The notes below the pieces were generated by a model that worked only from the letters and a program-made list of their open reading frames with translations, ran no database searches and was not told where the DNA came from. A stretch of 64,000 nucleotides of DNA, taken from an uncultured Rhizobiaceae group bacterium (GTDB lineage Bacteria; Pseudomonadota; Alphaproteobacteria; Rhizobiales; Rhizobiaceae). The first letter of the stretch is position 1, and each line of letters begins with the position of its first letter. Location: NCBI GenBank assembly GCA_937930845.1, contig CALHBJ010000010.1, positions 62,001-126,000 on the forward strand, read 5' to 3'. This document shows, in pieces, positions 52,755-62,011 of this stretch. The position numbers and the translations under genes are program-made.

Positions 52755-53945
52755 GTGCGCGCCGAAGCTCCAATTGACCGCATCTGGCATTGGCTAACCG
52801 GCGGCGGGCGGGCCAGCACACAATTAGGCTGGCTATCTTGCATATTGGGCGTTGGATTTGCCGCCTTTGTGCTGGGCATATTTTTGCTCGCAATTGCGAT
52901 GCCCGTTTACGTCTATGACCAGATCCCTTACATCGGTGCCGCCCTTGCACAGTCCGGAGTAGAGGCGGCAAGTCTCCACGAACAGACCTGGTCAACCGCA
53001 AAAGCGCTGACCAGCGAAGCAGACTATCTGGATTTGTCGCAAGGCTATGATTACCGCAAACGACAATCCAGCGACCCGCAGGCATTTGCCTCGGTGCTGC
53101 CCCTGTATTCGGCCAAACTTGGCTACATAGCCCTGCTTCAATTGGCCCCCGGCGCGCAGGCCATGGCTAAACTGGCCCTTTGGGCGGGGCATTTAGGTGC
53201 ACTCGCTATTGGCATCACATGCCTGTTCTGGATGGTGGCAAAACGCACCTTATGGGCCGCACCAATTCTTGCAGCCGTGCTTGTGTTAGGCAGCTATTTT
53301 GAATCCGCACGGGGTGGCGGGCCGGACATCATTGCATCGGCCCTGGTGCTGATTGGCGTGTATGTGTGGCTTCAACAACGCGACTGGCTGGCCAACGGGT
53401 TATGGCTCGCCGCATTCCTGTTTCGGCCCGACACCATCATATTGCTGCTGGCGCTGATCATCACCAGCTTCCTCTTTGGCCACCGCAAGCTCCCTACGCT
53501 GTTGGCCTTTGGGGTTGCGCTGGGATTATCTGTCATCATCCAAAAATCCACGGGTCACCCCGGCTGGTGGGTTCACTACTATTTTTCCAATATCCGTATT
53601 CAGCCAACTTTGGTGGGATTTGACCCGGCGTTTTCAGTTCAGCTTTGGGCGCGCGGCATGGGTCGTGGCATCTATCAATCATTGCTGGAGTTCAACTGGC
53701 CAGCGGTTTTGGTGCTTTTGTCCGGTATGACCGTCTGGCTGTGGACAAAGAGGCATTATTTTGCGGATCGGCAACGCGCTGCGCTTGGCTTTCTGCTGCT
53801 CACCATCGGTGGAAAATTTGCGCTTTTTCCCCTGCCCGATGACCGTATTTACAGCATCTTTCTTGTCGCCGCTGTTTTGATATTGGCGGAAATCGCGATC
53901 CACCAATCACCGGCCCGAAGCTCATCGTCACCCGATCGCATCTAA
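52755..53945 (+). CDS. Polytopic membrane protein, probable GT-C type glycosyltransferase
   Basis: 396 residues with about nine to ten hydrophobic helices. The first extracytoplasmic loop (residues ~55-110) begins AMPVYVYDQIPYIGAAL and carries acidic residues, as in lipid-linked-sugar GT-C enzymes. Further motifs are GSYFESARGGGPDIIASALVLIG and LFRPDTIILLLALI. The family is not one I can name. As the last gene of the lipid-pentose operon it is the best candidate for transferring the sugar to its acceptor on the periplasmic side. GTG start at 52755, six bases after the aminotransferase stop. Confidence 0.65.
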   Translation: MRAEAPIDRIWHWLTGGGRASTQLGWLSCILGVGFAAFVLGIFLLAIAMPVYVYDQIPYIGAALAQSGVEAASLHEQTWSTAKALTSEADYLDLSQGYDYRKRQSSDPQAFASVLPLYSAKLGYIALLQLAPGAQAMAKLALWAGHLGALAIGITCLFWMVAKRTLWAAPILAAVLVLGSYFESARGGGPDIIASALVLIGVYVWLQQRDWLANGLWLAAFLFRPDTIILLLALIITSFLFGHRKLPTLLAFGVALGLSVIIQKSTGHPGWWVHYYFSNIRIQPTLVGFDPAFSVQLWARGMGRGIYQSLLEFNWPAVLVLLSGMTVWLWTKRHYFADRQRAALGFLLLTIGGKFALFPLPDDRIYSIFLVAAVLILAEIAIHQSPARSSSSPDRI

Positions 53946-53981
53946 GCAGTCCGGCCACGGGCTATAATCTGCAACAAGTGC

Positions 53982-56363
53982 CTAGCTTTCGTTCTTCGGT
54001 GGTTCACTCCAGGCGGTATACACCATCTGTGTTGGGTTAGGCTGCGGCGACGCCTGCATGTAAACCGGTTGCATCATGGGTTGGCCCATCATGGGAGGCT
54101 GCATCATCACAGGTTGAGGCTGCATCATTGCCTGTGCCTGTGCCTGAGCTTGAGCTTGGGGGTGGGCCTGTGCAGGCGCCGGCGCCATACCGGCCATGCC
54201 CTGTGCAAAGCCAGGAAACACCATTTGCTGCGGCACCATCTGCATTTGTGCAGGCTGCGGTTGAGCCTGTGCGACAGGTTGTGCCGGTGGAGCCGGGTCC
54301 AGGTGTGCAGCTTGTTGTGCCACGGGTGCTGGAACCGGTGCTGGCGGCTCAGATTGCACCATTGGCGCTTCCGCTACGGGCAATTGTTGTACCGGCTGGT
54401 GTGCCGGCTGATTGTCATACAAATCACCACCTGTTGCCTGAGCCTGTGTCGGTGCAGCGGCAGGCTCAGGCTGGTAATAGGCCTGGCCGCCAGCGGGCGC
54501 ATTTTTGACCTGATGGCCCAATTCGCGCAGCCCGCCAATCATCAAGGGAAGCAGCGACAACAATGCCCCTAAAATTCCTCCAGCCGAGCCACCAATGGCG
54601 GTGATCAGTTTGCGACTTGGCCCAATTTTCTCTGAAATCGGTACAGCTTCAGAAATCAGACGCACATTATTAGCCTGAATATTTTGTTGCTCACCGGTTT
54701 CGCGGGAACGCAGCAGGAAGCTTTCATAAACCCGACGGTTGGCTTCAACTTCGCGATTAAGCTCCCGCAGCTTGACCTTGGCTGCATTGTCGACAACTGC
54801 CGACGACCTCAGTGTATTGAACCTGGATTGCAAATCATCTTCACGGGCAATGGCACGTTTGAAGTCTTCCTGGGCAGAACTGACGATGCGGCCAATTTCC
54901 TGGGCAATAGCGGTTCGCGCACTGCGCAATTCAGCTTCAGCCGCAATCCGGTCCGGATGGCGCTCGCCCAGTTTGGTGGCAATGCGGTCCAGGCGAGATT
55001 TGGCCCTCGAATATTCGACCCGCAATTGCGCGCTGGCCGGGGACGCAATAGCCGAAGGCAAGGAACCGGAGATAACGTCTGCAAGATCCGCGTCAGCCGC
55101 CAGTTCGGCGCGAATTTTTGCGTCTCCCGATTGCACCTTGGCAAGTGCCAATTGTTCATTCAGGCGAGAAAGCTGGACTTCGCTGATCAACTTGCCGTCG
55201 GCATCCAGCAATCCATTTTCCGCGCGATAGGTTTCTACCTTTTCTTCTGAACGGCGCAACAAGTCACGCAGCTCATCCAGCCGGGAGGTTAGGCCCTTAT
55301 TGGCGTCTCCAGCTGCCGAAGAACGCGCCCCTGTCTTTTCATCCATATAGGCCTGGGCAATCGCGTTGGCGATGCGTGCCGACTTTTCAGGATTGCGCGT
55401 CGATACACCAATACGGATCGTGAAGGTCTGGTTGACCCGCATGACAAAGAAATTCTCATAGAGATATTTCTTGGCCGATGCACGATCATCAGAAACATTC
55501 TGCTCATCGCCAACCAACAGGGATTTCAGCAGCGTAAACGGCCCAAGGCCTGCGTCACGGCCATTGAATTCCGGATCGTTATACAATTCCAGCTCTTCGA
55601 TTACGGGATCGATCACACTGGACGAACTGATAATCCGCACCTGGCTTTCAGCGTCCGCAACCGTGGCTTCCCGGTTGAGCCCGTCCTGCATCACCGCATT
55701 GTCGATGACACGCTGCTCACGCGGCTCAATGAGAATTTCAGCAATAGATTCATACTTGTTCGGCAAAGAAAGCGAATAAAGTGCCGCAAGCACCAGCCCG
55801 GCCAAGGCGCAAAAAATGATAAGCCACCAGGATCTCAGGAGCTGTCCAACGATTGCGTTAAATGACGCATATTTGGCCAGCAATGATGGTTCCGGTGGGG
55901 CATAGGAATATCCAGAAACCGCTTGCCCATGGTGAGGCGCAGACGCCTGCACCATTGATTGGTTAGCTGCCTGGGCTGTCGCGGGTTCAACGGGTGCTGC
56001 CGCCGAAGTCATTTGTGATTTCAATTGCGCCAGTGCATCGGCAAGCCGGTCAATCTGGGCCGACTGGTTCCGTGATGAATTCTCACGCCTTGTAGCTGGT
56101 TGTGCTGATGCCTGGGGCGGCTCGTCTCTATATTGAATTCCGGCGCGGGCCTGTGCGGGGGCTTGCTGGGCAAGCATGGCTTCTCGTTGGGCCGCCATTT
56201 GCACGTCAGAAATTGAATTCAGCAGCGAATTGTTTTGTGGCGCAGCAAATGACATCGCTGCCGCCATGGATTCCACCATCGGTTCAAAACTGGACTCCGG
56301 CTGAACGGCTTCAGCGGGACTGTCATCCTGGGAAGTCTTATCTTTAAAAAGGCGCGATAGCAT
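53982..56363 (-). CDS. Wzz/GumC-like polysaccharide chain-length/export protein with long disordered ends
   Basis: 793 residues. The Wzz domain starts near residue 165 with the first membrane helix SWWLIIFCALAGLVLAALYSLS and YESIAEILIEPREQRV. A periplasmic coiled-coil region follows (~350-560, LDELRDLLRRSEEKVETYRAENG), then GNVR..SEAVPISEKIGPSRKLI and the second helix (~615-640). No tyrosine kinase domain follows. The N-terminal ~160 residues are Ala/Gln/Pro-rich. The C-terminal ~150 are strongly Pro/Gln/Met/Ala-rich (AQAQAQAQAMMQPQPVMMQ, residues ~715-733); both are cytoplasmic and probably disordered. It is the first gene on the minus strand of the EPS part. Confidence 0.85.
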   Translation of the reverse strand: MLSRLFKDKTSQDDSPAEAVQPESSFEPMVESMAAAMSFAAPQNNSLLNSISDVQMAAQREAMLAQQAPAQARAGIQYRDEPPQASAQPATRRENSSRNQSAQIDRLADALAQLKSQMTSAAAPVEPATAQAANQSMVQASAPHHGQAVSGYSYAPPEPSLLAKYASFNAIVGQLLRSWWLIIFCALAGLVLAALYSLSLPNKYESIAEILIEPREQRVIDNAVMQDGLNREATVADAESQVRIISSSSVIDPVIEELELYNDPEFNGRDAGLGPFTLLKSLLVGDEQNVSDDRASAKKYLYENFFVMRVNQTFTIRIGVSTRNPEKSARIANAIAQAYMDEKTGARSSAAGDANKGLTSRLDELRDLLRRSEEKVETYRAENGLLDADGKLISEVQLSRLNEQLALAKVQSGDAKIRAELAADADLADVISGSLPSAIASPASAQLRVEYSRAKSRLDRIATKLGERHPDRIAAEAELRSARTAIAQEIGRIVSSAQEDFKRAIAREDDLQSRFNTLRSSAVVDNAAKVKLRELNREVEANRRVYESFLLRSRETGEQQNIQANNVRLISEAVPISEKIGPSRKLITAIGGSAGGILGALLSLLPLMIGGLRELGHQVKNAPAGGQAYYQPEPAAAPTQAQATGGDLYDNQPAHQPVQQLPVAEAPMVQSEPPAPVPAPVAQQAAHLDPAPPAQPVAQAQPQPAQMQMVPQQMVFPGFAQGMAGMAPAPAQAHPQAQAQAQAQAMMQPQPVMMQPPMMGQPMMQPVYMQASPQPNPTQMVYTAWSEPPKNES

Positions 56364-56503
56364 AAGGGCGACTGTGAACCATGGCGTTGCGGAAACGATG
56401 AACAGCGCAGGAGGAAATTCAATTCCAACGCCTTATTCATCTATTAAGGAACATGGATAACAAAGGATTAATTACCGCCCTTTTGAGCCCAATTTTGTGC
56501 TGC

Positions 56504-57571
56504 TTATCCGGTAAATTTTTTGATTTCATGAAACATGGGTTTTGGCTGCCAATTGGCATCAAATGGCAAAGGGCGAGCAATCGCTGAATCCTGGCGTGGA
56601 AATGTTTCTTTAACCCAGCTATTGGCGTCGGAAAGCCCCCAGGTTGTCACATTGCGGGGTTGGCCCGCACTTGTCAGAGCTTCAAGAAATTCACGCACCG
56701 TTGCCGCCACCGCCCGGTCCCGTCTGTCACGATCAGCAGGCAGTTTCCAGTCGATCACATCAAGTTCGGTCACGGCCACTTCCAGGCCAAGGGCATCCAG
56801 CGAACGCACAAATTTGCCGAGGTTTTCCCGGCCAATGCCCCGCTCGGCATAAAGATGCGCCTGGAGTCCAACCCCATGGATGGGAATATTCTTGTCCTGT
56901 AACCGCCGCACGATTTGCAGAATTGCCGTCTGGCGCGCTTCCGTTCGAAGACTGTCATCTTCCAGATCATAATCATTGATGAACAACCGCGCGCTAGGGG
57001 CCGCCCGCGCCGCAGCGGCAAAGGCAAGCTCCACATGCCGGGGGCCAAGAAGGTCATACCAGATGCCCCTGCGCCATTTTCCCTGGGTCAACGGATCATG
57101 GGCCACCACTTCATTGACCACATCCCAGGTCGCGATCTTGCCCTCATAGCGCCCGGCAACCTGTTCAATGTGCTGCGCCAGCAATCTCTCCAACTCGCGG
57201 GCAGAACGAATTGCATCCAGCCATTTTGGGTTTGCGTGATACCACAGCAGCGCATGGCCATGGATCGATTTGCCATGTTGCAGGGCAAAATCAATAATTT
57301 CATCCGCACCGGTGAAATCAAACTTGTCACGGTCATAACGCAGACTGGCCCATTTCAGCGCATTCATGGGCACAATCAAATCAGCGTGTTTTTTCAGCAG
57401 ATTTCGAAATCTTGGTTCCTGGCGAAACGGGTCGAGATGCACCGCCACGCCAAACGGGATTTTCGACGCTGCAATCGCGCCGCCGGTTGCAAATCCATTT
57501 GCCACCATTCCTGCCGCAATCCCTTGCAAGACACAACGGCGCGTTAATCTGTTCGATGTTAAATTGACCAT
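56504..57571 (-). CDS. GH10 endo-xylanase-like glycosidase, Tat-type export
   Basis: 355 residues. The N-terminus RLTRRCVLQGIAAGMVANGF looks like a twin-arginine signal. GH10 signatures are GHALLWYHANPKWLD, WDVVNEVVAHDPLTQ (acid/base Glu), FINDYDLEDDSLR, GVGLQAHLY, VAVTELDVIDW (nucleophile Glu) and WGLSDANSWV. It would cut beta-1,4-linked xylan-like backbones in the periplasm or outside. In an EPS locus it may trim or release the cell's own polymer rather than feed on plant xylan (inference). It is upstream of the Wzz-like gene on the same strand. Confidence 0.92.
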   Translation of the reverse strand: MVNLTSNRLTRRCVLQGIAAGMVANGFATGGAIAASKIPFGVAVHLDPFRQEPRFRNLLKKHADLIVPMNALKWASLRYDRDKFDFTGADEIIDFALQHGKSIHGHALLWYHANPKWLDAIRSARELERLLAQHIEQVAGRYEGKIATWDVVNEVVAHDPLTQGKWRRGIWYDLLGPRHVELAFAAAARAAPSARLFINDYDLEDDSLRTEARQTAILQIVRRLQDKNIPIHGVGLQAHLYAERGIGRENLGKFVRSLDALGLEVAVTELDVIDWKLPADRDRRDRAVAATVREFLEALTSAGQPRNVTTWGLSDANSWVKETFPRQDSAIARPLPFDANWQPKPMFHEIKKFTG

Positions 57572-57673
57572 AGGTGAGCACCCTCATGCATGCCGCAACG
57601 ACTGCTCAAACATATATAGAAACACTTGTGAATTTTCATGCCCCTAGCAGCGCTAACACATAGTTTGGTAAAC

Positions 57674-58942
57674 ATGTCCACGCGCGCAGGGCTCACCCGC
57701 CAGCGCGTCATTGACTATGCGTCCCTGCTCAGCGGCCAGATCGGTCGTGTGATTTTCTCCATGGCCTATTTTGTGCTGCTGGCGCGGGCATTGAGCCTGG
57801 GTGAATTTGGCGTATTTGCCTCATGCTCAGCGATGGGAATAGTGTTGTCGCGCCTGTCTGGCCTTGGATTTGTTTCCCCGCTTTTCCGGGTAGCCACGGT
57901 GCGGCCACGGCTGATCGGCATATATACCGGCGGATTCCTGCTGGCGACGCTGTTTACCCTGCCCTTCCTGGTGGGCATTGCCCTGACCGTTCACTACCTG
58001 CTCTATAGCGACCTCATTTCCGTTCAGGCATTCTTGGCAATCATACTGACGGAAGTCCTGTTATGGCGCGGCGTTGAAGCTGTCATCATCGTCAATAACG
58101 GGTTGGGCCGTTACGCGCTGGGCTCCTCAATTGCCATCGCCGGTGTGGCCGTAAAAGCCCTGGCTGCTGGCATATTCTGGTATCTCGATGTGAAAATGCT
58201 GGAACATTGGGCGCTCTATTATGTGGTTGCGCTGGGCACCGTTTTGGTGGTCTCGGTGGTGTTTTTCTATCCCAAACAACGCCTGCGCTGGAAGCCACGT
58301 GCCTGGGCCGGCAGGCTGCGCGACGCGCTGGGTGTCTCGGCAGCAGAGGCCTTGTTCTACACCCAATCAGAACTGGACAAGGTACTGGTCCTTGCCCTGG
58401 GCGGAGAAGTTCTCGCAGGTCTTTATGCCATTGTCATGCGCCTGATTGACCTGACCGCAATTCCCCTGCGGGCACTCAGCACAATGCTGACCAAGTGGAT
58501 CATGCGCGCCCGCCAGGGCGGCAATTCCAGCAGCACCGGCCTGAAGCTCGATGTGGCCATCGGCGCAACATCAATCGCCGGGCTGGTTGGCATGTACGTA
58601 ATCTTGTCCTTCGTTCCCGACATTCTTGGCAAAAGCATTGCAACTGGCACGTCTTATCTGTTGCTCATGCTACTCGTGCCGGCATTCCGCAATGCCATCG
58701 AACTGCACACCGAATTGCTCTATGGGCATGAACGGATGAAGGAACGGGTCGTTTTGCTGATCTATCTAACAGCCGTGAAAGCTGGCCTCATCTCCATTCT
58801 TCTCGCGCTGTTGAATGACTTCAATGCCATCGCATTGTGGTTAAATGCGCTATACGCCGCCTTGTACATTGTCTCAGCGTTGGTCACCTATGTGAGCGTA
58901 TTGGGCAATCCGCCAAAGGCTGTTCAGGCTGCCAGCAAATAG
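57674..58942 (+). CDS. Oligosaccharide flippase, Wzx/polysaccharide transporter family
   Basis: About 422 residues with 12 or so hydrophobic helices: FVLLARALSLGEFGVFASCSAM is the typical start of the polysaccharide_synt family, with YALGSSIAIAGVAVKALAAG and LDKVLVLALGGEVLAGLYAIV in the middle. It should flip lipid-linked repeat units of the exopolysaccharide. The start 57674 (MSTRAGLTRQRVIDYASLL) fits; 57638 is open too. Its 3' end overlaps the converging DUF6492 gene by 19 bases. Confidence 0.88.
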   Translation: MSTRAGLTRQRVIDYASLLSGQIGRVIFSMAYFVLLARALSLGEFGVFASCSAMGIVLSRLSGLGFVSPLFRVATVRPRLIGIYTGGFLLATLFTLPFLVGIALTVHYLLYSDLISVQAFLAIILTEVLLWRGVEAVIIVNNGLGRYALGSSIAIAGVAVKALAAGIFWYLDVKMLEHWALYYVVALGTVLVVSVVFFYPKQRLRWKPRAWAGRLRDALGVSAAEALFYTQSELDKVLVLALGGEVLAGLYAIVMRLIDLTAIPLRALSTMLTKWIMRARQGGNSSSTGLKLDVAIGATSIAGLVGMYVILSFVPDILGKSIATGTSYLLLMLLVPAFRNAIELHTELLYGHERMKERVVLLIYLTAVKAGLISILLALLNDFNAIALWLNALYAALYIVSALVTYVSVLGNPPKAVQAASK

Positions 58943-59808
58943 CGCAAGTCATCGGGCGATGTCTGGGTAAATGACTGAATACCGATAGCCACCTGACCGA
59001 CCAGCATTTTACCGACAAATGTGTCAATCGCCGCACGGTTCATGGCTTTGCCCGACCAATAGGTGGCGCACAGCCCCTCAGGCGCATGCCAGTGACCGTC
59101 CCCCTGTTTCACCCCATCAGCATAAGCGCCATAAATCTGGCATTCCGAGAATGTTCGGTTGCGGCCAATTGTGCTGACCCAGTTACGGCCAAACCGGCTT
59201 TCTATGCCCGCACACATGTCCACCACCCACTCGCGTCTCCAGCTCACCAGATTGTTGATATAGTCATGCGCTGGAAAAGCGGGCATGGGCAATCCGTTCA
59301 GCCGGGCCGCAGACTGGGTCCACTTCCTGTGCATCACGCCGCCATCTGGCAATTCGTCATTGATCCCATTGGGTTTGCGATACAGGCGCAGATCATCCCC
59401 CTGCCAAAGGGAGGTCAAATCAAACGGACGCACAAACAGCATATCGGAATCGCAATATAACAAGCCCGAATGGGAAACATGTCTGGCAATCGCCATGCGC
59501 CTCAATTGTTGAACATGCCAACCGCGCAGGGGCCATGTGCGGGTTGATACCCACATCTTGCGCCTGTTCGCTCCCACACCCGGCCTGATGCCGTGCAGCC
59601 ATGGCGGCAAAATATCGTTCTCATTGATGATATGACGGCGCGAACTGCGAAGTGGTTCGAACAATTCGAAGTCTTCATCATCAACCAAAATATAATGGTC
59701 TGGCGATCCTTCAACGAAGCGTTCAACGCTGTCACACAACAAACGGCATCGGTCAAAATCAGCCTTGTAGCTGGGTGTAATCAGAGCTGTTGAGCGCGCA
59801 TCTGCCAT
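58924..59808 (-). CDS. DUF6492-type putative glycosyltransferase
   Basis: About 294 residues. STALITPSYKADFDRCRLLCDS at the start and LLYCDSDMLFVRPFD (DxD-like metal site) suggest a GT-A glycosyltransferase fold; the family is known to me as DUF6492 found in polysaccharide loci. Middle blocks: GANRRKMWVSTRTWPLRGWHVQQLRRM and PDGGVMHRKWTQS. No membrane segment. It follows the WecB-like gene with its start one base beyond that gene's stop. Confidence 0.7.
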   Translation of the reverse strand: MADARSTALITPSYKADFDRCRLLCDSVERFVEGSPDHYILVDDEDFELFEPLRSSRRHIINENDILPPWLHGIRPGVGANRRKMWVSTRTWPLRGWHVQQLRRMAIARHVSHSGLLYCDSDMLFVRPFDLTSLWQGDDLRLYRKPNGINDELPDGGVMHRKWTQSAARLNGLPMPAFPAHDYINNLVSWRREWVVDMCAGIESRFGRNWVSTIGRNRTFSECQIYGAYADGVKQGDGHWHAPEGLCATYWSGKAMNRAAIDTFVGKMLVGQVAIGIQSFTQTSPDDLRYLLAA

Positions 59809-59809
59809 G

Positions 59810-60622
59810 TCAATTGCTCCGGCGGGAGCCAAACAACTTCTGGCGTATCACACGCTGCACAAAAGTTGGGTTGCCCAAGACATATCTTCGCCACATGCGC
59901 TTGGGTTCCAGCCACAGGCGGTAGACCCATTCAAGGCGCAGCGATATCAGCTGTTGCGGTGCCCGGCTCACCCGGTTGGCAGCAAAATCGAACAATGCCC
60001 CAACACCAAAAACAACCTTCCCATGGGAAGGCCCAATATGTTCGGCAATCCAGTATTCCTGTTTGGGGTTTCCAAACGCCACCAGCAAAATGTCCACCGG
60101 ATCATCAACCAGCCTCGCCAGGATCTGGCTCTCTTTCTCACCATCAAAATATCCGTGACTGATCACGTCAAATTCGTGTTGGGGAAAGCGGCGCGACCAG
60201 CTGGCTGCAGCCTCATCTGCAACCCCTTCCATGCCACCCAACAAACCCACTTTGAGTTTTTTCGGTAAAGACGCAAAGAGATATGGAATAAAGTCCGTGC
60301 CGTTTAGGTTTTCGGGAAAAGGCGAACCGTATAAAATACGCGATGCCAGATCGACACCAACCCCGTCGGGCAAAACTGTAAATTCATCCAGACATTTACG
60401 GTAGTTGCTGTCGTTGAAGGCAATATTGGCGCCGTTTGCATTCAAAAACGCAAATTTGCGGTGCTCATTCGCCTGTAACATACCCTCGATCATGTCGACG
60501 GCGGCGGCTCCGTCGCACACACAAACAGACACCCCAAGAACTTCGCGTGTGGAAAATCCAGGTGCAGTCGCGGGATCGGTGTCCCGATGGGTAACCTGAC
60601 AGGTATCCATATCTGCGACCAT
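59810..60622 (-). CDS. WecB/TagA/CpsF-family glycosyltransferase
   Basis: 270 residues. NGANIAFNDSNYRKCLDEF, VLPDGVGVDLASRILYGSP, NLNGTDFIPYLF, KVGLLGGMEGVADEAAASW, LARLVDDPVDILLVAFGNPKQEYWIAEH and VFGVGALFDFAANRVSRAPQQL are textbook GT26 blocks, with the final ERVYRL-like segment LEWVYRLWLEPKRMWRRY. It adds the second sugar of an undecaprenyl-pyrophosphate-linked repeat unit. An in-frame ATG at 60610 is an alternative start. Confidence 0.95.
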   Translation of the reverse strand: MVADMDTCQVTHRDTDPATAPGFSTREVLGVSVCVCDGAAAVDMIEGMLQANEHRKFAFLNANGANIAFNDSNYRKCLDEFTVLPDGVGVDLASRILYGSPFPENLNGTDFIPYLFASLPKKLKVGLLGGMEGVADEAAASWSRRFPQHEFDVISHGYFDGEKESQILARLVDDPVDILLVAFGNPKQEYWIAEHIGPSHGKVVFGVGALFDFAANRVSRAPQQLISLRLEWVYRLWLEPKRMWRRYVLGNPTFVQRVIRQKLFGSRRSN

Positions 60623-60730
60623 TTTTGCTCTTTCAATCTGCTTTTCGGATTTTGATTCAGTCGTCTGGAAGTCTTGGTAGATAATTTTAGTTCAATTTGA
60701 GAGGCTTTTTATATTTGAATTGAATTAGGG

Positions 60731-61894
60731 TTAAGCCAGCGCAAGCAATCCTTCTTCCAGCGCCGCGTGCATGGCGGCCTCCTGGGTTGCGCGAAACCGG
60801 GCTCCGTCCTGCCTGCTAATTTTTCCAGCCCTGGATTCTCCAATCAATTCAACCAGCGCCGCGCCATAGGCCGCATCGCTGTCAGCCACACGGCAATTGG
60901 CGGGCACATGCGTCACCCCACGCACGGAAGATCGTGTCGCCACACAATTCAAGCCGGACTGGAAGGCCTCAATGGTTTTCAATTGAACCCCGGTTCCCCC
61001 CCGGCTAATCAAAGGCACCACGCGGACCGATTGCAAAAACCGTTGCGCATCGGCAACCCGGCCAACAAATTTCACGCCGGGAAAGGCCTTATCCATGTTG
61101 GATGGCGTTTGCCCCGCAATGGCAATCTTTATGTCTTTGGGCAGTCTTGGAACGATCTGCTCCAAAAACCACACAAGCCCCACACGGTTTGGCTCCCACG
61201 ACCATGTGCCAATCAATCCAATATCAAACGCCGCATCCTGGGCTTTGGCCCGCGCGGCGGCTGGATCAATAGCGGGATTAATCAACGGCAACACCTGCGC
61301 CTGGTTTCCGGCAATTCCCAGCGTATCAATATCCTCTTGGGCCAGCGCCCATACATATTTGGCTTTGTTGCAAAGCCTGGCCTCAATTTTTTTCAGCAAC
61401 CGTGCATCACGGGCAAACAACAAGCGCTCAATCGCGCCGCCCGCATTTCGCGCATTCTCGCTAGCAGATATGTGTTCCACATTATGGGCAATAAAGCCGA
61501 ACCCGTTTTCCAGCAAAGAGGGAAACGCCGCCCCCATCTGATAGGAATTCAGGATATGTGCATCAATGGGATCCAACTCCGCCAGAACGCGGCTTAGTTT
61601 GTCTTCGCCCACAATTGTCAGCTTTGACGCCGATACCGGCAAGCCTGACCGCAGCGCACGCAAGGCCCACAACGCCTTACCCTTAAGTCCCAGCCCCGCG
61701 TTTTCCAGATTAACAGTGGCAAGCACATGGACATCTTCAAGATCGACAGCGCGCTGTCGAGGAAGGCGAAATCCAATCACGGAGACCCGGTGTCCCATGG
61801 CTTTCAGCGCAGCAACAATGGCTTCATTCGCCACTTCATATCCAGACGTGGGAGCGCCATCTGTAACCAGCGAAGAATAAAAGGCGATGTGCAT
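60731..61894 (-). CDS. Glycosyltransferase family 4-like protein
   Basis: About 387 residues of the GT-B fold. HIAFYSSLVTDGAPTSGYEV at the start, GFIAHNVEHISASENA, IGLIGTWSWEPNRVGLVWFLEQIVPRLP, VKFVGRVADAQRFLQSVRVVPLISRGGTGVQLKTIEAFQSG (the donor-binding EX7-type segment) and VATRSSVRGV. It is a cytoplasmic retaining transferase for exopolysaccharide assembly; donor and acceptor unknown. ATG at 61894 gives a clean start; an in-frame ATG lies at 61915. Confidence 0.88.
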   Translation of the reverse strand: MHIAFYSSLVTDGAPTSGYEVANEAIVAALKAMGHRVSVIGFRLPRQRAVDLEDVHVLATVNLENAGLGLKGKALWALRALRSGLPVSASKLTIVGEDKLSRVLAELDPIDAHILNSYQMGAAFPSLLENGFGFIAHNVEHISASENARNAGGAIERLLFARDARLLKKIEARLCNKAKYVWALAQEDIDTLGIAGNQAQVLPLINPAIDPAAARAKAQDAAFDIGLIGTWSWEPNRVGLVWFLEQIVPRLPKDIKIAIAGQTPSNMDKAFPGVKFVGRVADAQRFLQSVRVVPLISRGGTGVQLKTIEAFQSGLNCVATRSSVRGVTHVPANCRVADSDAAYGAALVELIGESRAGKISRQDGARFRATQEAAMHAALEEGLLALA

Positions 61895-62011
61895 AGGATG
61901 ACCAAAATGATGCAAGTGATCGAATTTTAGGCCCTGCGATTGGATAATTCGTTAAATGAAACAGGGTAGAAACGTTAATTACCATCAATTTTTGTTAAGC
62001 CTTGCCCTGCC

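Noticed and set aside
54128-54508. Short direct repeats in the low-complexity tail, considered as a CRISPR or tandem-repeat array
   Set aside because: Repeat units are codon-level Ala/Gln/Pro runs inside a coding region with no regular spacers.
54069-54572. Plus-strand frame rich in His/Leu/Cys opposite the Wzz-like C-terminus
   Set aside because: Its odd composition is the complement of the Pro/Gln/Met-rich tail; no independent gene signals.
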